From positions 1-44,298 of the forward strand of contig DASVGV010000139.1 of NCBI GenBank assembly GCA_036379355.1: a stretch of 44,298 bases of DNA. The letters run 5' to 3'. The position numbers and the translations under genes were made by a program. Below, in pieces: positions 25,971-34,949 of the stretch. The stretch comes from CAJCIY01 sp036379355. GTDB lineage: Bacteria > Actinomycetota > Actinomycetes > Mycobacteriales > CAJCIY01. Below the pieces are notes generated by a model. It saw only the letters and a program-made list of their open reading frames with translations, did no database searches and was not told where the DNA came from. How positions within the stretch are numbered: the first letter of the stretch is position 1; the number at the start of each line of letters is the position of its first letter.

Positions 25971-26876
25971 TCAGAAGCCGAGCTTGCGCAGCTGCTTGGG
26001 GTCGCGCTGCCAGTCCGGTGCGACGCGGACGTGCAGGTCGAGGTAGACGGGCGAGCCGAGCAGCGCCTCGATCTCGCGGCGGGCGCGGCTGCCGACCTCC
26101 TTCAGCCGAGCGCCACCGCGGCCGATGACGATGGCCTTCTGCGTGGGCCGCTCGACATAGATCTCGACCCGCACGTCGACGAGACCCCGCGGATGGTCCG
26201 GCCGCGGGGCCATCTCCTCGACGAGCACCGCGAGCGAGTGCGGCAGCTCGTCGCGCACCCCCTCCAGCGCGGCCTCCCGCACGAGCTCGGCCACCATCAC
26301 GTGCTCCGGCTCGTCGGTGAGCTCCCCGTCCGGGTAGAGCACCGGCCCTTCCGGTAGCAACCCCAGCAGCAGGTCCGCGAGCAGACCCACCTGGTCGCCG
26401 GCACGTGCCGACACGGGGACGATCTCGGCGAAGTCACCGAGGTCCGCGACCTCGACGAGCCGTTCGGCAACCTGCTGGCGGGCGGCCGCGTCGGTCTTGG
26501 TCACGGCCGCGACCAGCGGCGTACGGCCCAGGCCCGCCAGCTTGCCGGCGATGAACCGGTCGCCGGGCCCGACGCCCTGGTCGGCGGGGACGCAGAACAC
26601 GACCACGTCGACCTCGCCGAGAGTTGTCAGCACGACGTCGTTCAAGCGCTCGCCGAGCAGGGTGCGGGGCCGGTGGAACCCCGGCGTGTCCACGAGTACG
26701 AGCTGCCCGTCGGGCCGGTGCAGGACGCCCCGGACGGCATGACGGGTCGTCTGCGGGCGGCCGCTGGTGATCGCGACCTTCGCCCCGACCAGGGCGTTGG
26801 TCAGCGTGGACTTGCCGGTGTTCGGCCGCCCCACCAGGCACGCGAAACCGCTGCGGTACGGGCGATCCTGGGCCAC
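25971..26876 (-). CDS. era: GTPase Era
   Basis: Binds 16S rRNA 3' ends and helps 30S assembly. The 301-residue protein has a G domain with G1 GRPNTGKST (about 16-24), G3 DTPGFHRP, G4 TKTD, and a C-terminal KH domain with VIGRGGARLKEVGSRAR. GTG start at 26876. The next gene upstream (the deaminase-like protein) ends 4 nt away, consistent with one operon from phoH to era. Confidence 0.97.
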   Translation of the reverse strand: MAQDRPYRSGFACLVGRPNTGKSTLTNALVGAKVAITSGRPQTTRHAVRGVLHRPDGQLVLVDTPGFHRPRTLLGERLNDVVLTTLGEVDVVVFCVPADQGVGPGDRFIAGKLAGLGRTPLVAAVTKTDAAARQQVAERLVEVADLGDFAEIVPVSARAGDQVGLLADLLLGLLPEGPVLYPDGELTDEPEHVMVAELVREAALEGVRDELPHSLAVLVEEMAPRPDHPRGLVDVRVEIYVERPTQKAIVIGRGGARLKEVGSRARREIEALLGSPVYLDLHVRVAPDWQRDPKQLRKLGF

Positions 26877-26880
26877 CGCT

Positions 26881-27234
26881 TCAGATCTCCGCGGTGGCGA
26901 CGACGGCGCCGTCGGGCGTCGCCAGCAGCACGGTTACCCCCCGCGCGAGCTCGCGCAGCAGGGCGCGGTCACCGTCGGACAACGACGGGTCGTCCGCCAC
27001 GAGCGCGAACGCCTCGAACCGGCGCGCACCGCTGGACACGGCTGCCGACAACGCCCCGCGCAGCGCACTCGTCGTCAGCGAGGGGTCCTCGTGGCGGACC
27101 GTGGCGGCGGCGTACGTGCGGCCGCTGTCGTCGCGGGCGGCCGCACCCTCCGCCGGCCCCGGGTAACCCCGCGTCCGCGCGGTCCGCGCCAAGGTCACGA
27201 TCTTCGCGTCCTCGGGTTCCAAGCCCGCGGTCAC
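26881..27234 (-). CDS. Cytidine-deaminase-like protein lacking the zinc site
   Basis: This 117-residue protein aligns in order with cytidine deaminases (KIVTLARTARTR, GRTYAAATV, LRGALSAAVSSGARRFEA). It has neither the H/C-A-E of the active site nor the PCxxC zinc ligands, and it contains no cysteine. It is therefore not expected to deaminate cytidine. Similar zinc-less proteins occupy this position between corC and era in other actinomycetes, so this is a conserved non-enzymatic relative rather than a local decay. The GTG start overlaps the CorC-like stop by 4 nt. Confidence 0.8.
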   Translation of the reverse strand: MTAGLEPEDAKIVTLARTARTRGYPGPAEGAAARDDSGRTYAAATVRHEDPSLTTSALRGALSAAVSSGARRFEAFALVADDPSLSDGDRALLRELARGVTVLLATPDGAVVATAEI

Positions 27235-28508
27235 AGCGCCTCCCGCCTGGTCACCAGCACGGTGCCGATGCGGTTGCGACGGCCGGTCGTCGACTCCGCC
27301 TCCAAGCGCACCGACACGGCGCCGCTCGCGATCTCCACCGCCGCGCCGGGGATCGGTACGCGTCCCAACGCCGCCTGGAGCAGGCCGCCGACCGTCTCCA
27401 CGTCGTCGCGGTCCAGCTCGGCGCCGGTCAGCTCCTCCAGCTCGTCGACCGGGAGGCGGGCGGTCACCCGCCACGAGCCGGCGCCGAGCTCGGTGACCAG
27501 CGTCTCGGCCCGGTCGGACTCGTCGATGATCTCGCCGACGATCTCCTCGAGGATGTCCTCGATGGTCACGAGGCCGGCGGTGCCGCCGTACTCGTCGACG
27601 ACCACCGCGAGGTGCACGCGACCCGCCTGCATCTCGCGCAGCAGCTCGTCGACCGGCTTCGAGTCCGGGACGAACGAGGCGGGACGCATCAGGTCCTCGA
27701 CGTGCCAGGTCTTCCGCGAGCTCGAGAGGGCCTTGGCGGCCAGGTCCTTCAGGAACACGACGCCCACGACGTCGTCCTCGCTCTCCCCCACGACCGGCAG
27801 CCGGCTGAACCCCGACCGCAGGCACAGGCTCGTCGCCTGCCGGACCGTCTTCCCGCGTTCGATCACCACCATGTCCGGGCGCGGCACCATCACCTCGCGC
27901 ACGACCGTCTCGCCGAGGTCGAACACCGAGTCGATCAGCTGCCGCTCGCGCTCGTCGACGACCCCCCGCTGCTCGGCCAGCTCGACCAGGGCGCGCAGCT
28001 CACCCTCGGATGCGAACGGACCCTCGCGCAGGCCGCGCCCCGGTGTGACCGCGTTGCCGAGCGCGATGAGCAGGCGCGGAAGCGGCCCGAACAACGCGGT
28101 CAGGGCGGCGACCGGCCCTGCCGACGCCAACGCGATCCGCCGTGCGTGCTGCTGGCCGAGCGTGCGTGCGATGACGCCGATGACGACGTACGAGACCACC
28201 GTCATGCCGCCCACCGCGATACCGAAGGAGGCGAACCCCTCACCTTCCTGGCGAACGACGAACACCGTCGCCGCGACGAGCGCACCGGTCTCGGCCAGCG
28301 TACGGAGGAGCAGCAGGAGGTTCAGCGGACGCGCCCGTTCCTCCATCAGCGCGACCAGGCGCGGGGCGCCGCGACGGTGCTCCTCGGCGAGCGCGCGGGC
28401 GGCCGGCGGGCTGACCCGGCCCAGTGCTGCCTCGAGGCAGGCCAGGATCGCCGCGACGACGACGAGCACGGCGAGCAGGACGACCAGCGCGATGTCCTCC
28501 CCTGTCAC
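27231..28508 (-). CDS. CorC/HlyC-family membrane protein with CBS pair
   Basis: This 425-residue protein has an N-terminal DUF21 region with about three or four transmembrane segments (first about 7-27), then a tandem CBS pair (MVPRPDMVVIERG ... VVDEYGGTAGLVTIEDILEEIVGEI), then a C-terminal CorC/HlyC domain (about 345-425). Such proteins are linked to Mg2+/Co2+ transport or efflux control, and direct haemolysin activity is not expected. The GTG start overlaps the ybeY stop by 4 nt. Confidence 0.93.
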   Translation of the reverse strand: MTGEDIALVVLLAVLVVVAAILACLEAALGRVSPPAARALAEEHRRGAPRLVALMEERARPLNLLLLLRTLAETGALVAATVFVVRQEGEGFASFGIAVGGMTVVSYVVIGVIARTLGQQHARRIALASAGPVAALTALFGPLPRLLIALGNAVTPGRGLREGPFASEGELRALVELAEQRGVVDERERQLIDSVFDLGETVVREVMVPRPDMVVIERGKTVRQATSLCLRSGFSRLPVVGESEDDVVGVVFLKDLAAKALSSSRKTWHVEDLMRPASFVPDSKPVDELLREMQAGRVHLAVVVDEYGGTAGLVTIEDILEEIVGEIIDESDRAETLVTELGAGSWRVTARLPVDELEELTGAELDRDDVETVGGLLQAALGRVPIPGAAVEIASGAVSVRLEAESTTGRRNRIGTVLVTRREAL

Positions 28509-28969
28509 AGGCGCGCCTCGAAGGCCGCGACGATCCGCTCCTGCCGGGCGAACATCTCCTTCTCCTGGTCGGGGTCGCCGTGGTCGTACCCGAGCAGGTG
28601 CAAGAGGCCGTGGACCACCAGGATGTGGATCTCGTGCAGGAACGGGTGACCGCGCTCGGCGGCCTGCCGGACGGCGAACTCGGGGCAGACCACGATGTCG
28701 CCCAGCAGCGCGGGTCCCGGCCGGGAGGGCGCCTGCTCCCAGGATCCGTGCTCGGTCAGCTCGTCCATCGGAAAGCTGAGGACGTCGGTGGGTCCGGGCT
28801 CGTCCATCCACTTCTCGTGGAGCCCCGCCATCGCGTCCAGGTCGACGGCGAGCAGCGACACCTCCGCCTGCGGGTGCACGCCGAGCGTGTCCAGCGCGAA
28901 GCGCAGCAGGTCCGACAGCTGCGCCGTCTCGAGCGGGACGCCGGACTCGTTCGCGACGAAGACGGTCAT
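28505..28969 (-). CDS. ybeY: Endoribonuclease YbeY
   Basis: Metal-dependent single-strand RNase for 16S rRNA maturation and ribosome quality control. The 154-residue protein carries the H3 zinc site in VVHGLLHLLGYDHGDPDQE and the conserved arrangement FPMDE upstream. The ATG at 28969 lies 13 nt after the phoH stop, in the usual phoH-ybeY order. Confidence 0.96.
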   Translation of the reverse strand: MTVFVANESGVPLETAQLSDLLRFALDTLGVHPQAEVSLLAVDLDAMAGLHEKWMDEPGPTDVLSFPMDELTEHGSWEQAPSRPGPALLGDIVVCPEFAVRQAAERGHPFLHEIHILVVHGLLHLLGYDHGDPDQEKEMFARQERIVAAFEARL

Positions 28970-28982
28970 GGTGCGGGGGGCG

Positions 28983-29969
28983 TCATGGCCGGCGCGATCG
29001 ACCGCGCCCGGAAGCGCCGCGCGGCTCGGGCTCCTCGTGCCGGCGGTCGTCGTAGCGCGCGTAGGCGTCGACGATCTCGCTGACGAGCTGGTGCCGGACA
29101 ACGTCGTCGGACGTGAGCCGGGCGAAGTGCACGTCGTCGATGTCGGCGAGGATCTCCTGCACCACGCGCAGTCCGGACTGGGTGCCACCCGGCAGATCCA
29201 CCTGCGTCACGTCGCCGGTCACCACCATCTTGGAACCGAAACCGAGCCGGGTCAGGAACATCTTCATCTGCTCCGGGCTGGTGTTCTGCGCCTCGTCCAA
29301 GAGCACGAACGCGTCGTTCAGGGAGCGACCACGCATGTACGCGAGCGGGGCGACCTCGATGGTCCCGGCGGCGATGAGCCGGGGGACGGCGTCGGGGTCG
29401 AGCATGTCGTGCAGGGCGTCGTAGAGCGGCCGCAGGTACGGGTCGATCTTGTCGTACAGGGTGCCCGGCAGGTAGCCGAGCCGCTCCCCCGCCTCCACCG
29501 CCGGCCGGGTCAGGATGATGCGGTTGACCTGCTTGGACTGCAGCGCCTGCACGGCCTTGGCCCTCGCGAGGTAGGTCTTGCCGGTCCCGGCCGGGCCGAT
29601 CCCGAAGACGATCGTGTGGCTGTCGATGGCGTCGACGTACCTCTTCTGGTTCAGGGACTTGGGCCGTACGGTCCGGCCGCGGCTGGACACGATGCCCAGG
29701 GACAGCACGTCGGCGGGGCGTTCGTCGGAGTCGGCGGACCGCAGGAGCGACAACGTGTTGCGGACCTGGTCGGGGCCGATGACCTGGCCGCGGCCGACCA
29801 TCGCCACGAGCTCGATCACGAGCCGACGGCCGAGGTCCGCGTCGGGGCCGGTCAGGGTGACCTCGTTGCCGCGGACATGGACGTCGGTCCCGGGCAGCGC
29901 CTGCTCCACGGCTCGCAGGGTCACGTCGCGATGGCCCAGCAGCCGCACCATGTCGATCGCCGGCGGCAC
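28983..29969 (-). CDS. phoH: PhoH-like ATPase
   Basis: This protein of 328 residues (or 345 with the upstream start) has an N-terminal KH-like region, Walker A GPAGTGKTYLA, Walker B VLLDEAQNTSP and the FGSKMVVTGDVTQVDLP motif. It is an RNA-associated ATPase thought to work with YbeY. The listed start is GTG 29969, which has no Shine-Dalgarno. Seventeen codons upstream is a CTG (30020) preceded by GAGGAAGAG, and family members usually carry a short N-terminal tail there, so CTG may be the true start. The frame upstream contains no ATG, GTG or TTG. Confidence 0.93.
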   Translation of the reverse strand: MPPAIDMVRLLGHRDVTLRAVEQALPGTDVHVRGNEVTLTGPDADLGRRLVIELVAMVGRGQVIGPDQVRNTLSLLRSADSDERPADVLSLGIVSSRGRTVRPKSLNQKRYVDAIDSHTIVFGIGPAGTGKTYLARAKAVQALQSKQVNRIILTRPAVEAGERLGYLPGTLYDKIDPYLRPLYDALHDMLDPDAVPRLIAAGTIEVAPLAYMRGRSLNDAFVLLDEAQNTSPEQMKMFLTRLGFGSKMVVTGDVTQVDLPGGTQSGLRVVQEILADIDDVHFARLTSDDVVRHQLVSEIVDAYARYDDRRHEEPEPRGASGRGRSRRP

Positions 29970-30026
29970 GACGAACAGCGCGGTGGGTGTACCCGGGGAG
30001 GGGCCGGTGGGCTCGGTCAGGGGTTG

Positions 30027-30035
30027 CTCTTCCTC
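30027..30035 (-). promoter_or_regulatory. Ribosome binding site pointing to a CTG start for phoH
   Basis: GAGGAAGAG on the minus strand lies 6 nt before CTG 30020, in frame with phoH. It is the only good Shine-Dalgarno near the N-terminus of that gene. Confidence 0.5.
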
Positions 30036-30059
30036 GTGGTGATCGCTTCGGGCACGAGT

Positions 30060-31388
30060 CTACGGCTCGCCCGCGGCCGGATTCGGGTCCACGAGGTCGG
30101 CGAACGGTGTCGGCTCGCGGGTGAGGGCGTACGTCGCCCAGTGCAGCGCGCTCACCGTGCCGTCCGGTGCCCTCGTGACCCGAAGCAGCTCCCCGGTCTC
30201 GCGCCCACTCACGGTCCGCCAGCGCTCGGGCTCGCCGTCCAGCCGGGTGAAGACGGCCGGGGCGCGCCAGGACGGCGCCGAGGCGAGCCGCGCTTCGAGC
30301 CGGTCGTGCCAGGCGATCACGACCTCCGCGCCCTCGGTCCACCAGTGCCCCAGCAGCGGGCGGACGTCCGGCGGCGCGGCGGCGCCGGGGCGCCACGGCT
30401 CGACCGGAGGTGGCTCGGCGTCGAGCGCGTCCTCGAGCAGGCCCATCGCGAGCTCGTCGGGGGTGGCGCCGCGTCCCGCGGCGGTGAGGACGGCCGCGGA
30501 CGTGTGCGTCTCGGGGTCGGCGACGACCGCGGCCAGGAACCCGGGCATCGCGCCGCCGTGACCGACGAGGATGCGTTCGCCGCGACGGAACAGCATCAGC
30601 CCGAGCCCGTACGCGACGTTCCAGCGCTGGGCGTCGGCCATGACGGCGACCTCGGCCATCTCCTCCAGCGTCGTCGGCGCCAGCACGGCCGGGTCGGGGT
30701 CGGTGAGGAACACCCCCCAGCGGGCGACGTCGGAGGCCGTCGACCACAGCTGCGCGGCCGGGGCGACCGCACCGATGGGGAACAGCGGCTCGCTCCGGAC
30801 GTGGTCGGACCAGGGCTCGGTGAACCCGCCGGTGATGTACGGATCGGTCGGCTCGGCCGACGTACGGGTCAGGCCCAGGGGCAGCAGCAGCCGCTCGGAC
30901 AGCACCGCCTCCCAGGGGCGTCCACGACGGGCCGCGACCACCTGCCCGAGCAGCGCGAAGGCCAGGTTCGAGTAGTGAAAGCGCCGGGCCGGCGGGAGAA
31001 CCTGCTCGGTCCGCTCGAGTCCCGCGAGCAGCGTCGCCTCGTCGGGCAGCGGGCCGCCGGCCCAGATGTCCCCGGCCGGCTCCCGTTGCAGTCCCGACAG
31101 GTGCGACAGCGCCCGGCGGACGGTCACGCCGGTGTCCACGCGAACGTCGAGGTGGTCGGCCAGCCGGTCCTCGAGCGACAGCAGGCCGTCGTCGCGGCAC
31201 TGCAGCACGAGCGCCGCGGTGAACGTCTTGGTGATCGACCCGATGCGGAACGCGTGCTCGGGTCCGGCGTGCACGGCCTCGGACCACAGGCAGGCCGCGC
31301 CGCGGCGTACCTCTGCCGACACCGCCGGCAGCCGCTGGTCGACCTGCGCCCGGCGCAGTCGCCGCGACAACCGCTCGGTGGCGCTCAT
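30060..31388 (-). CDS. Serine beta-lactamase-like hydrolase (class C/EstB fold)
   Basis: This 442-residue protein has the penicillin-binding-like active site: S51-I-T-K54 (SxxK), Y139-S-N (YxN) and LVGHGGAMPG in place of KTG. The family includes class C beta-lactamases, DD-peptidases and esterases; the HGG form of the third motif points to an esterase or peptidase rather than antibiotic resistance. No signal peptide is visible, so it may be cytoplasmic. Its ATG overlaps the stop of the exported Ser/Thr-rich protein by 4 nt. A C-terminal lipocalin-like region (about 330-430) follows the catalytic domain. Confidence 0.88.
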   Translation of the reverse strand: MSATERLSRRLRRAQVDQRLPAVSAEVRRGAACLWSEAVHAGPEHAFRIGSITKTFTAALVLQCRDDGLLSLEDRLADHLDVRVDTGVTVRRALSHLSGLQREPAGDIWAGGPLPDEATLLAGLERTEQVLPPARRFHYSNLAFALLGQVVAARRGRPWEAVLSERLLLPLGLTRTSAEPTDPYITGGFTEPWSDHVRSEPLFPIGAVAPAAQLWSTASDVARWGVFLTDPDPAVLAPTTLEEMAEVAVMADAQRWNVAYGLGLMLFRRGERILVGHGGAMPGFLAAVVADPETHTSAAVLTAAGRGATPDELAMGLLEDALDAEPPPVEPWRPGAAAPPDVRPLLGHWWTEGAEVVIAWHDRLEARLASAPSWRAPAVFTRLDGEPERWRTVSGRETGELLRVTRAPDGTVSALHWATYALTREPTPFADLVDPNPAAGEP

Positions 31389-31996
31389 CGGTGCGTCCCG
31401 CCGCCGTGCCGCCCGTCGCGGGTGAGCACGAGCCCCGCGATGCCGGCGGCGAGCAACAGCGCGGCGCCGATCACCACGGCGAAGAACACGTGCACGTAGT
31501 GCGTGGTGGAGTCGTCGGACGTCGACCCGGAGGCGGGGGTGATCGCCACCTCAGGGCTGCTGCTGCTCAGGCTGCCGAGGCTGCCGGTGCCCAGCACGAA
31601 CGTCTGGGTGGGGCCGCCGGTCTGCGACTCGGAGATCGAGTACGGCGCGGCGGCGGACCTCGTCGTGGTGGGACGGTACGAGGTGGTCGTGTGCCGCACG
31701 GGGGTGCTGCTTCGCGTTGCGGGCCGACTGGAGGTGGCCGAGGAGGCGGACGACGCCGTCGTGGCCGGCGCGCTGGTCGGCGAGGGGCCGCTGGTCGGCG
31801 AGGTCGTCACCGGGACGGAGATGATCGGCGGCGAGGACGGGTCGTCGGCGGCCCGGGCGGTGGCGCCGATCCCAGCCGCGGCCGGGACGACCACCAGCAG
31901 GCCGACCACAGCGGGCACGCCCACCAGCGCGGTGACCGCAGCGCGGCGAACCCGCCGCGGCGCGTGGTCCACCAGGCCGCCTCCGCTTCCGCACAT
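31385..31996 (-). CDS. Exported Ser/Thr-rich protein with C-terminal membrane anchor
   Basis: This 203-residue protein has an N-terminal export signal (hydrophobic VTALVGVPAVVGLLVVVPAA, then cleavage after an ARA site), a low-complexity linker rich in Ser, Thr and Pro (about 55-115), a short conserved-looking segment with FVLGTGSLG, and a C-terminal transmembrane helix (about 172-194) with a basic tail. No LPXTG is present. It is probably a cell-surface stalk or anchor. The ATG is at 31996; a GTG eight codons in is an alternative. The stop overlaps the hydrolase start by 4 nt, so the two are cotranslated. Confidence 0.7.
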   Translation of the reverse strand: MCGSGGGLVDHAPRRVRRAAVTALVGVPAVVGLLVVVPAAAGIGATARAADDPSSPPIISVPVTTSPTSGPSPTSAPATTASSASSATSSRPATRSSTPVRHTTTSYRPTTTRSAAAPYSISESQTGGPTQTFVLGTGSLGSLSSSSPEVAITPASGSTSDDSTTHYVHVFFAVVIGAALLLAAGIAGLVLTRDGRHGGGTHR

Positions 31997-32064
31997 CCGA
32001 TCTGGAGGGACTGTAGAGGTCGATGCCCGACCCGGGCACCGCACCGCGCCGGTCCGCCGGCCGG

Positions 32065-32787
32065 TCACGCCCACCGGCCGGTGCGGGACAACAGCGCCGC
32101 GGCGGCCGCGATCCCCGCGCTGGACGTACGCAGCACCTCCGGCCCCAGCCGGCAGGCCACCGCGCCCAGCGCGTCGACCTCCTCGGGGGCGATGCCGCCT
32201 TCGGGGCCGACCACGAGCACGACGGACCCGGCCGCTGCGACGTCCACGTCGGCCAGGGGGCGGCCGGCGGCCTCGTGCAGCACGACCCCGAGGTCGGCGG
32301 CGCGGACCAGCCCCGCAACCTGAGCGGTGGACGCCAGCGGCGTGACCTGTGGCCACCAGACCCGCCGGCTCTGCTTGGCGGCGGCGTCCGCCACGGCCTG
32401 CCAGCGCAGGCGTCCGCGCGCCTGCCGGTCGCCGTCCCAGCGGACCACCGACCGGGCCGCCGCCCACGGGACGATCTCGTCGGCGCCGACCTCGGTCAGC
32501 AGGTCGACGGCCCGCTCGGCGTGCTCACCCTTGGCCAGCGCCTGCACGACCGTCAGCCGTGGCGACGCCGGCGGAACCCGACGCGGGTCGCACACCTGCA
32601 GGTCGAGCGCGTCCCGGTGGCTCGCCGTCACCACGGCGCGCGCGGACCCCCCCGTACCGTCGACGAGCAGGAGCTCCTCGCCGGCGCGCAGCCGCCGGAC
32701 GGCGGCGGCGTGCCGCCCCTCCGGACCGAGCAGCCGGTACGGGCCGGCGTCGGGCAGCGGGACCGCACGGAAGACCGGACGGGTCAC
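32065..32787 (-). CDS. rsmE: 16S rRNA m3U1498 methyltransferase
   Basis: Methylates U1498 of 16S rRNA. The 240-residue SPOUT-family enzyme has an N-terminal PUA-like domain and the C-terminal knot signature VGPEGGIAPEEVD plus LRTSSAG. The GTG start overlaps the dnaJ stop by 4 nt (GTGA), making it the third gene of the hrcA operon. Confidence 0.96.
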   Translation of the reverse strand: MTRPVFRAVPLPDAGPYRLLGPEGRHAAAVRRLRAGEELLLVDGTGGSARAVVTASHRDALDLQVCDPRRVPPASPRLTVVQALAKGEHAERAVDLLTEVGADEIVPWAAARSVVRWDGDRQARGRLRWQAVADAAAKQSRRVWWPQVTPLASTAQVAGLVRAADLGVVLHEAAGRPLADVDVAAAGSVVLVVGPEGGIAPEEVDALGAVACRLGPEVLRTSSAGIAAAAALLSRTGRWA

Positions 32788-33911
32788 CTGGGCCGGCGCA
32801 GCCGTCCGAACAGCCCGCCGGCGTGCCCGTCCGAGCCGACCACGCGGGGCAGCTCCTCGCGGCGCAGCGACGCAAGCTGCTCGAGCAGGGCCGTCTGCTC
32901 GTCGTCGAGCCTGGTCGGTGTCTGCACGACGACGTGCACGTGCAGGTGCCCGCGGCCGTCGGCGCGCAGGTGCGGGACGCCGCGGGCGCGCAGGGTCACG
33001 ACCGCGCCGCTCTGGGTGCCGGGGCGGACGTCGACCTGCTCCTCTCCGTCGAGGGTCGGCAAGGGGACCGACGTGCCGAGGGCAGCCGCGGTCATCGGCA
33101 CGGTGATCTCGCAGTGCAGGTCGTCGCCCTCGCGGGTGAACACGGGGTGCTCGCGCTCGTGCACCTCGACGTACAGGTCGCCCGCGGGGCCGCCGCCGGG
33201 CCCCACCTCGCCCTCACCGGCCAGCCGGATGCGCATGCCGTCCTCGACACCGGCCGGGATCTTGACCGGCAGGGTGCGCCGTTGGCGGACCCTGCCGTCA
33301 CCGCCGCACTGCGGGCAGGGCGAGGGGATGACGATGCCGGTCGCGCCGCACGTGTGGCACGGACGTGAGGTCACGACCTGGCCGAGGAACGTGCGGTTCA
33401 CCGACTGGATCTCGCCGCGACCCTGGCACGTCGAGCAGGTGACCACCTTGGTGCCGGGCGAGGTCCCCTCGCCGTGGCACGCGTCGCAGAGCACGGCCGA
33501 GTCGATGGTGATGTCGCGCGTCGTACCGAACGCCGTGTCGGCCAGGTCGACGTCCACGCGGATGAGCGCGTCCTGCCCGGGACGCGTGCGCGGCGCGGGC
33601 CCACGGGCCGCGCCGGCGCCGCCGCCGAAGAACGCATCCATGATGTCGCCGAGACCGCCGAACCCGAAGCCCTGCGCCGTGGGACCGGCGCCGCCACCCA
33701 TCGGGTCGGCGCCGAGATCGACCATCTGCCGCTTCTGCGGGTCGGACAGGACCTCGTACGCCTGGGTGACCTCCTTGAACCGCGCCTCGGCGGCGGCGTC
33801 GCCCGGGTTCTTGTCCGGATGCAGCTGCACGGCCAGCCGGCGGTACGCGCGCTTGATCTCCTCGGGGGTGGCATCGCGCGCGACGCCGAGGACGGCGTAG
33901 TAGTCGGTCAC
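32784..33911 (-). CDS. dnaJ: Molecular chaperone DnaJ
   Basis: This Hsp40 co-chaperone stimulates DnaK. The 375-residue protein has a J domain with HPD at 31-33, a Gly/Phe-rich linker, four zinc-finger repeats (CDACHGEG, CSTCQGRG, CHTCGATG, CPQCGGDG) and C-terminal substrate-binding domains. This is the DnaJ2 type that sits behind hrcA in actinomycetes. The GTG start overlaps the hrcA stop by 4 nt. Confidence 0.98.
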   Translation of the reverse strand: MTDYYAVLGVARDATPEEIKRAYRRLAVQLHPDKNPGDAAAEARFKEVTQAYEVLSDPQKRQMVDLGADPMGGGAGPTAQGFGFGGLGDIMDAFFGGGAGAARGPAPRTRPGQDALIRVDVDLADTAFGTTRDITIDSAVLCDACHGEGTSPGTKVVTCSTCQGRGEIQSVNRTFLGQVVTSRPCHTCGATGIVIPSPCPQCGGDGRVRQRRTLPVKIPAGVEDGMRIRLAGEGEVGPGGGPAGDLYVEVHEREHPVFTREGDDLHCEITVPMTAAALGTSVPLPTLDGEEQVDVRPGTQSGAVVTLRARGVPHLRADGRGHLHVHVVVQTPTRLDDEQTALLEQLASLRREELPRVVGSDGHAGGLFGRLRRPR

Positions 33912-34927
33912 GGTGTCCCCAACAGCTTGCCGACGTAGCGGGCCACGGCCTGCACGGCGGTGATGTTCTGCGCGTAGTTCATCCGGGTCGGGCCGAGCAC
34001 GCCCATGCCACCGAGCGCACGCCCGCCGCCGCCGTACCCGATGGACACCACCGACGTGCTGCGCAGCTGCTCCAGCTCGTTCTCCTCGCCGATGCGAACG
34101 GTGACCGTCGAGGCGTCGTGCGCCTCGCCGATGAGCCGCATCAGCACGACGTGCTCCTCCAGAGCCTCGAGGACCGGGCGCAGCGTGCCGGGGAAGTCCG
34201 CCGCGGTCGCCCGCGCGAGGTTGGCGGCCCCGCCGATCACGATGCGTTCCTCGGGCTGCTCGACGAGCGCCTCCATGGCGACCGTGATGACCTGGGTGAG
34301 CAACGGGCGCAACGCGGCGTCGGCGACGTCCGCCAGGTCCGCGAGCAGCGACGGCACCTCGTCGAGCGGGCGCTCCGCGATCGCCCCGTTGAGGGCGGTG
34401 CGCAGGTCGGCCACCTGGCCGTCGAGCAGCTGCTCGTGCGTCTCGACCACCCGCTGCTCGACCCGTCCGGTGTCGGTGATGAACACCAGCAGCAGGCGCG
34501 CCGCTTGGAGCTGGACCAGCTCGACGTGGCGCACCGACGACCGCTGGAGCGAGGGGTACTGGACGACGGCCACGTGCCTGGTCAGCTGGGCGAGCAGCCG
34601 CACGCTGCGCCGGACCACGTCGTCGAGGTCGACCGCGCCCTCGAGGAACGACGCGATCGCCCGCCGCTCGGGCGCGGACAGCGGCTTGACCGTCGAGAGC
34701 CGGTCGACGAACAGGCGATAGCCCTTGGCGGTCGGGACCCGGCCGGCGCTGGTGTGCGGCTGGACGACGTACCCCTCGTCCTCGAGCGAGGCCATGTCGT
34801 TGCGCAACGTCGCGGGGCTCACCCCGAGGTGGTGCCGCTCGGCGAGCGCCTTCGAGCCCACCGGCTCCTGGGTGGCGACGAAGTCCTCGACGATCGCGCG
34901 CAGCACCTCGAGCCGCCGGTCCTCCAC
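33908..34927 (-). CDS. hrcA: Heat-inducible transcription repressor HrcA
   Basis: Represses class I heat-shock genes by binding CIRCE. The 339-residue protein has an N-terminal winged helix (GVSPATLRNDMASLEDEGYV), a GAF-like middle and a C-terminal dimerisation region. The GTG at 34927 has GGAGG 6-7 nt upstream. A perfect CIRCE lies 23 nt before the start, so the operon hrcA-dnaJ-rsmE is autoregulated. Confidence 0.97.
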   Translation of the reverse strand: MEDRRLEVLRAIVEDFVATQEPVGSKALAERHHLGVSPATLRNDMASLEDEGYVVQPHTSAGRVPTAKGYRLFVDRLSTVKPLSAPERRAIASFLEGAVDLDDVVRRSVRLLAQLTRHVAVVQYPSLQRSSVRHVELVQLQAARLLLVFITDTGRVEQRVVETHEQLLDGQVADLRTALNGAIAERPLDEVPSLLADLADVADAALRPLLTQVITVAMEALVEQPEERIVIGGAANLARATAADFPGTLRPVLEALEEHVVLMRLIGEAHDASTVTVRIGEENELEQLRSTSVVSIGYGGGGRALGGMGVLGPTRMNYAQNITAVQAVARYVGKLLGTP

Positions 34928-34949
34928 GCCGTCACCTCCACCGCTCGCC

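Noticed and set aside
27231..28508. Haemolysin
   Set aside because: The name is historical; the DUF21-CBS-CorC architecture indicates ion transport or its control.
30060..31388. Antibiotic-resistance beta-lactamase
   Set aside because: No signal peptide is visible and the third motif is HGG rather than KTG, so an esterase or peptidase role is more likely.
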